Shown here: in pieces, positions 61,962-64,000 of the stretch
How positions within the stretch are numbered: position 1 is the first letter of the stretch
How the letters are laid out: each line of letters starts with the position of its first letter
Origin: Lachnospira eligens
GTDB lineage: Bacteria > Bacillota > Clostridia > Lachnospirales > Lachnospiraceae
DNA length: 64,000 nucleotides
NCBI RefSeq assembly: GCF_009680455.1
Contig: NZ_WKRD01000003.1
Coordinates: forward strand, 186,001-250,000
Reading direction: 5' to 3'
Made by a program: the position numbers and the translations under genes
Notes under the pieces: generated by a model
The model's input: only the letters and a program-made list of their open reading frames with translations
Database searches by the model: none
What the model was told of the DNA's origin: nothing

Positions 61962-64000
61962 TACCATTACCAGAAAGAAAAGAAAAAGAATATGGCCGAT
62001 TGAGATTATAGCAGGCCTGTTTATAATGATGATTGTGTTTTTTATTGCTGTAAATGTTGATATAAAAACTACACAGGAAACACTTTCAGATACTGCGCAT
62101 TATATTAATGAACAGTGCAACAGCTTTACAAGACTTAATCTTGCGTCAGAAACCAAGAGCCTGCTCAGGGTAATTGAAAGTGCGCAGCAGATAAAACATA
62201 ATATCACATATGAGCGCAGCCTTTCAGATAAAGATATATTTACAGAAGAATTTATCAAAAAGAATATGCAGGAATGTTATCTGACGGCAGTTATAATCAT
62301 GGATTCAAAAGGTAATCTTATAGCACAGGAATATACAGATGAATATGGTGCAGATGAGCTTAACGAATATCTTGACAGTACTTCACTTATTGATGTTGTT
62401 GATAATACTGAAAAAACATACGCAATAAGAATTGACTGTGAAGATGGTTCATATGTTGACCTTGCAGCATGTGGTATGGCGGATTCAAGTGGGATAGTTG
62501 TTGTTTATTACCACACACCGGCAGAGTATGTTAATAATTACAATCTTTCATTTACACATATATTATCAGGTTATGATGACAGGGAAGATGGAAAGATTGT
62601 TGTTACAAAGGGAAATCAGATAATAGCGTCTAATGATGACAGTATGGTTGGTGAAGATATTGATAAATATAATGTTATTAAGAAGATAAAGGAGACTGGT
62701 GCAAGTGGCAAAATAGTACATGCTGATAGTAACAGAAGGTGGGGTTCACATAATTATGGTCTTATGGAACGTGGGAGAGATTATTATGTGTATGTTTATA
62801 TGCCGGAAAGAAATGTTTTTAAGACAACACCAAGAAATATGCAGTATACATTTGTTGCCTATATGTTTGCTGTACTTGTACTTAATATGATGCGCTGGAA
62901 AACGGTTCAGGGATATGAGCGTGAACAGTATGAAATGCAGCAGCAGTATGCAAAGACACTGCAGGAAAAAAATGAACAGCTACAGGAGGCAGTACGCCGA
63001 GAGGAAAAGGCTAATGCTGCCAAGACTGATTTCTTATCAAGAATGACACATGATATAAGGACGCCGCTTAATGGCATAATCGGATTGTTAAGAATTGATG
63101 AGAGCCATAAAGAAGATACAGATATGATTAATACTAACAGAAAGAAAATGTCAATAGCTGCTAATCATCTTTTATCACTTATTAATGACATTCTCCAGAT
63201 GAGTAAGTTAGAGGATGGCCAGATTGAGCTTTCAAGAGAGATTGTGGATCTTAACAAGCTTGCAAAGGATATTATTACTATAGTTGAACAGCGTGCCTCA
63301 GATTCAGGTGTCAATCTTAAGTATGACAAGGTGGCAGGAAAAGTTATGTATCCATATGTATACGGAAGTCCTCTGCATTTACGCCAGTTATTTCTAAATA
63401 TATACGCTAACTGCATCAAATATAATAAAGCAGGAGGAATGGTTTCAACATATTTTAAATGTATTGGAACACAGGATGGAATTGTTACATATGAATGGAC
63501 TGTTACTGATACGGGAATTGGCATGAGTGAAGAATTTCTTGAACATATATTTGAACCATTTGTACAGGAAAAGACAGATGCCAGAAGTGTTTATCAGGGA
63601 ACAGGACTTGGTATGGCTATTGTTAAGAGTCTGGTTGACAAAATGAATGGAACAATTAGTGTCACAAGCAAGGAAGGGGAAGGCTCAACATTTGTAATCA
63701 GAATTCCTTTCGAGATTGCAAGCAAAGTTGAAGAAACGAAGGTCGATAAGGAAAAGAGCAGTAATGATATTTCGGGAATTAAGATTCTGCTAGCAGAGGA
63801 TAATGAACTTAATGCTGAGATTGCACAGACTCTTCTGGTGGATGAAGGCGCTAATGTTACTGTTGTCAGTGATGGTGAGCAGGCTGTCAGGGAATTTACA
63901 AGGTGTGCACCACATACATATGATGTGATTCTTATGGATATTATGATGCCAAAGCTTGACGGAATTGCCGCAACAAAAGCTATAAGAGATATGGAAAGAC
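61951..64000 (+). CDS. Hybrid sensor histidine kinase/response regulator (runs past window end)
   Basis: Open from ATG 61951 (GGAGGTGG upstream) to the last base; 683 codons seen. Basic N-terminus, membrane helix (IEIIAGLFIMMIVFFIAV), ~250-residue extracytoplasmic sensor, second helix (FVAYMFAVLVLNMM), coiled coil, HisKA with FLSRMTHDIRTPLNGIIG (phospho-His), ATPase domain with DTGIGMS and GTGLGMAIVKSL, then a receiver domain ILLAEDNELNAEIAQ ... DVILMDIMMPKLDG (phospho-Asp). The 3' end is cut, so an Hpt or output domain cannot be excluded. Pairs with the upstream binding protein. Confidence 0.92.
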   Translation, partial: MENNTITRKKRKRIWPIEIIAGLFIMMIVFFIAVNVDIKTTQETLSDTAHYINEQCNSFTRLNLASETKSLLRVIESAQQIKHNITYERSLSDKDIFTEEFIKKNMQECYLTAVIIMDSKGNLIAQEYTDEYGADELNEYLDSTSLIDVVDNTEKTYAIRIDCEDGSYVDLAACGMADSSGIVVVYYHTPAEYVNNYNLSFTHILSGYDDREDGKIVVTKGNQIIASNDDSMVGEDIDKYNVIKKIKETGASGKIVHADSNRRWGSHNYGLMERGRDYYVYVYMPERNVFKTTPRNMQYTFVAYMFAVLVLNMMRWKTVQGYEREQYEMQQQYAKTLQEKNEQLQEAVRREEKANAAKTDFLSRMTHDIRTPLNGIIGLLRIDESHKEDTDMINTNRKKMSIAANHLLSLINDILQMSKLEDGQIELSREIVDLNKLAKDIITIVEQRASDSGVNLKYDKVAGKVMYPYVYGSPLHLRQLFLNIYANCIKYNKAGGMVSTYFKCIGTQDGIVTYEWTVTDTGIGMSEEFLEHIFEPFVQEKTDARSVYQGTGLGMAIVKSLVDKMNGTISVTSKEGEGSTFVIRIPFEIASKVEETKVDKEKSSNDISGIKILLAEDNELNAEIAQTLLVDEGANVTVVSDGEQAVREFTRCAPHTYDVILMDIMMPKLDGIAATKAIRDMER

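Overview
The window reads as chromosome of a low-GC, anaerobic Clostridia, most likely a Lachnospiraceae (Lachnospira / Eubacterium eligens-like). This is inferred from the AT-rich sequence, strong GGAGG ribosome sites, class III fructose-1,6-bisphosphatase, a split LacL/LacM beta-galactosidase, a Gram-positive exosortase (XrtG) locus and a LoaP-type antiterminator. No rRNA or tRNA gene was recognised.

Left part (1-36.3 kb) is an accessory region. It opens with an ATPase/TOPRIM-like pair, then the debris of a capsule-type polysaccharide locus: a frameshifted LoaP, the tail of a GDP-fucose synthase, and a fused ManC-cupin-ManA gene. A defence-like block follows (5.1-12.0 kb): a KAP NTPase with a small partner, and a tightly overlapping three-gene AbiG-like unit that runs into a dead tyrosine recombinase. 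A frameshifted DUF3800 gene comes next. The lactose/galactose module (14.0-24.6 kb: GPH permease, LacL, LacM, two AraC regulators, GalK, GalE, GalT) and a phosphocholine module (25.1-29.1 kb: HTH-LicC-LicA fusion, second LicC-like enzyme, BCCT choline transporter) form a metabolic cassette. It is bracketed by direct repeats: 184 bp of the recombinase tail and about 790 bp of the ManA tail and its terminator both recur at 29.2-30.3 kb. A DinG-like helicase, an Abi_2 relic, a broken membrane protein gene and a second ATPase/TOPRIM-like pair complete the accessory region just before fbp.

The right part (36.3-64 kb) looks like chromosome backbone: fbp, a NifX-like/FKBP fusion, a LysR-controlled YfcC permease and M20 hydrolase, a non-coding array of 74-bp repeats, and a small regulon (three promoters sharing GACA-N5-TGTC at fixed spacing beside an XRE regulator, one gene encoding a stand-alone DnaA domain I). 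Then come a fusion scar of two truncated genes, a candidate structured RNA with its own promoter and terminator, a Nudix hydrolase and a lipoprotein esterase. The complete XrtG locus (49.7-57.7 kb) is preceded by a good promoter and begins with a secreted protein that is the obvious candidate substrate. A Phd antitoxin with an internally deleted RelE, a cation exchanger under a manganese (yybP-ykoY) riboswitch, pdxST, and a solute-binding protein/hybrid histidine kinase operon behind two Spo0A-like boxes close the window.

A repeated theme on the left is gene decay by single-base loss in A-runs, nonsense mutation and deletion, with intact defence-like and sugar genes in between. All functional calls are from motif recognition and context; no database search was run.
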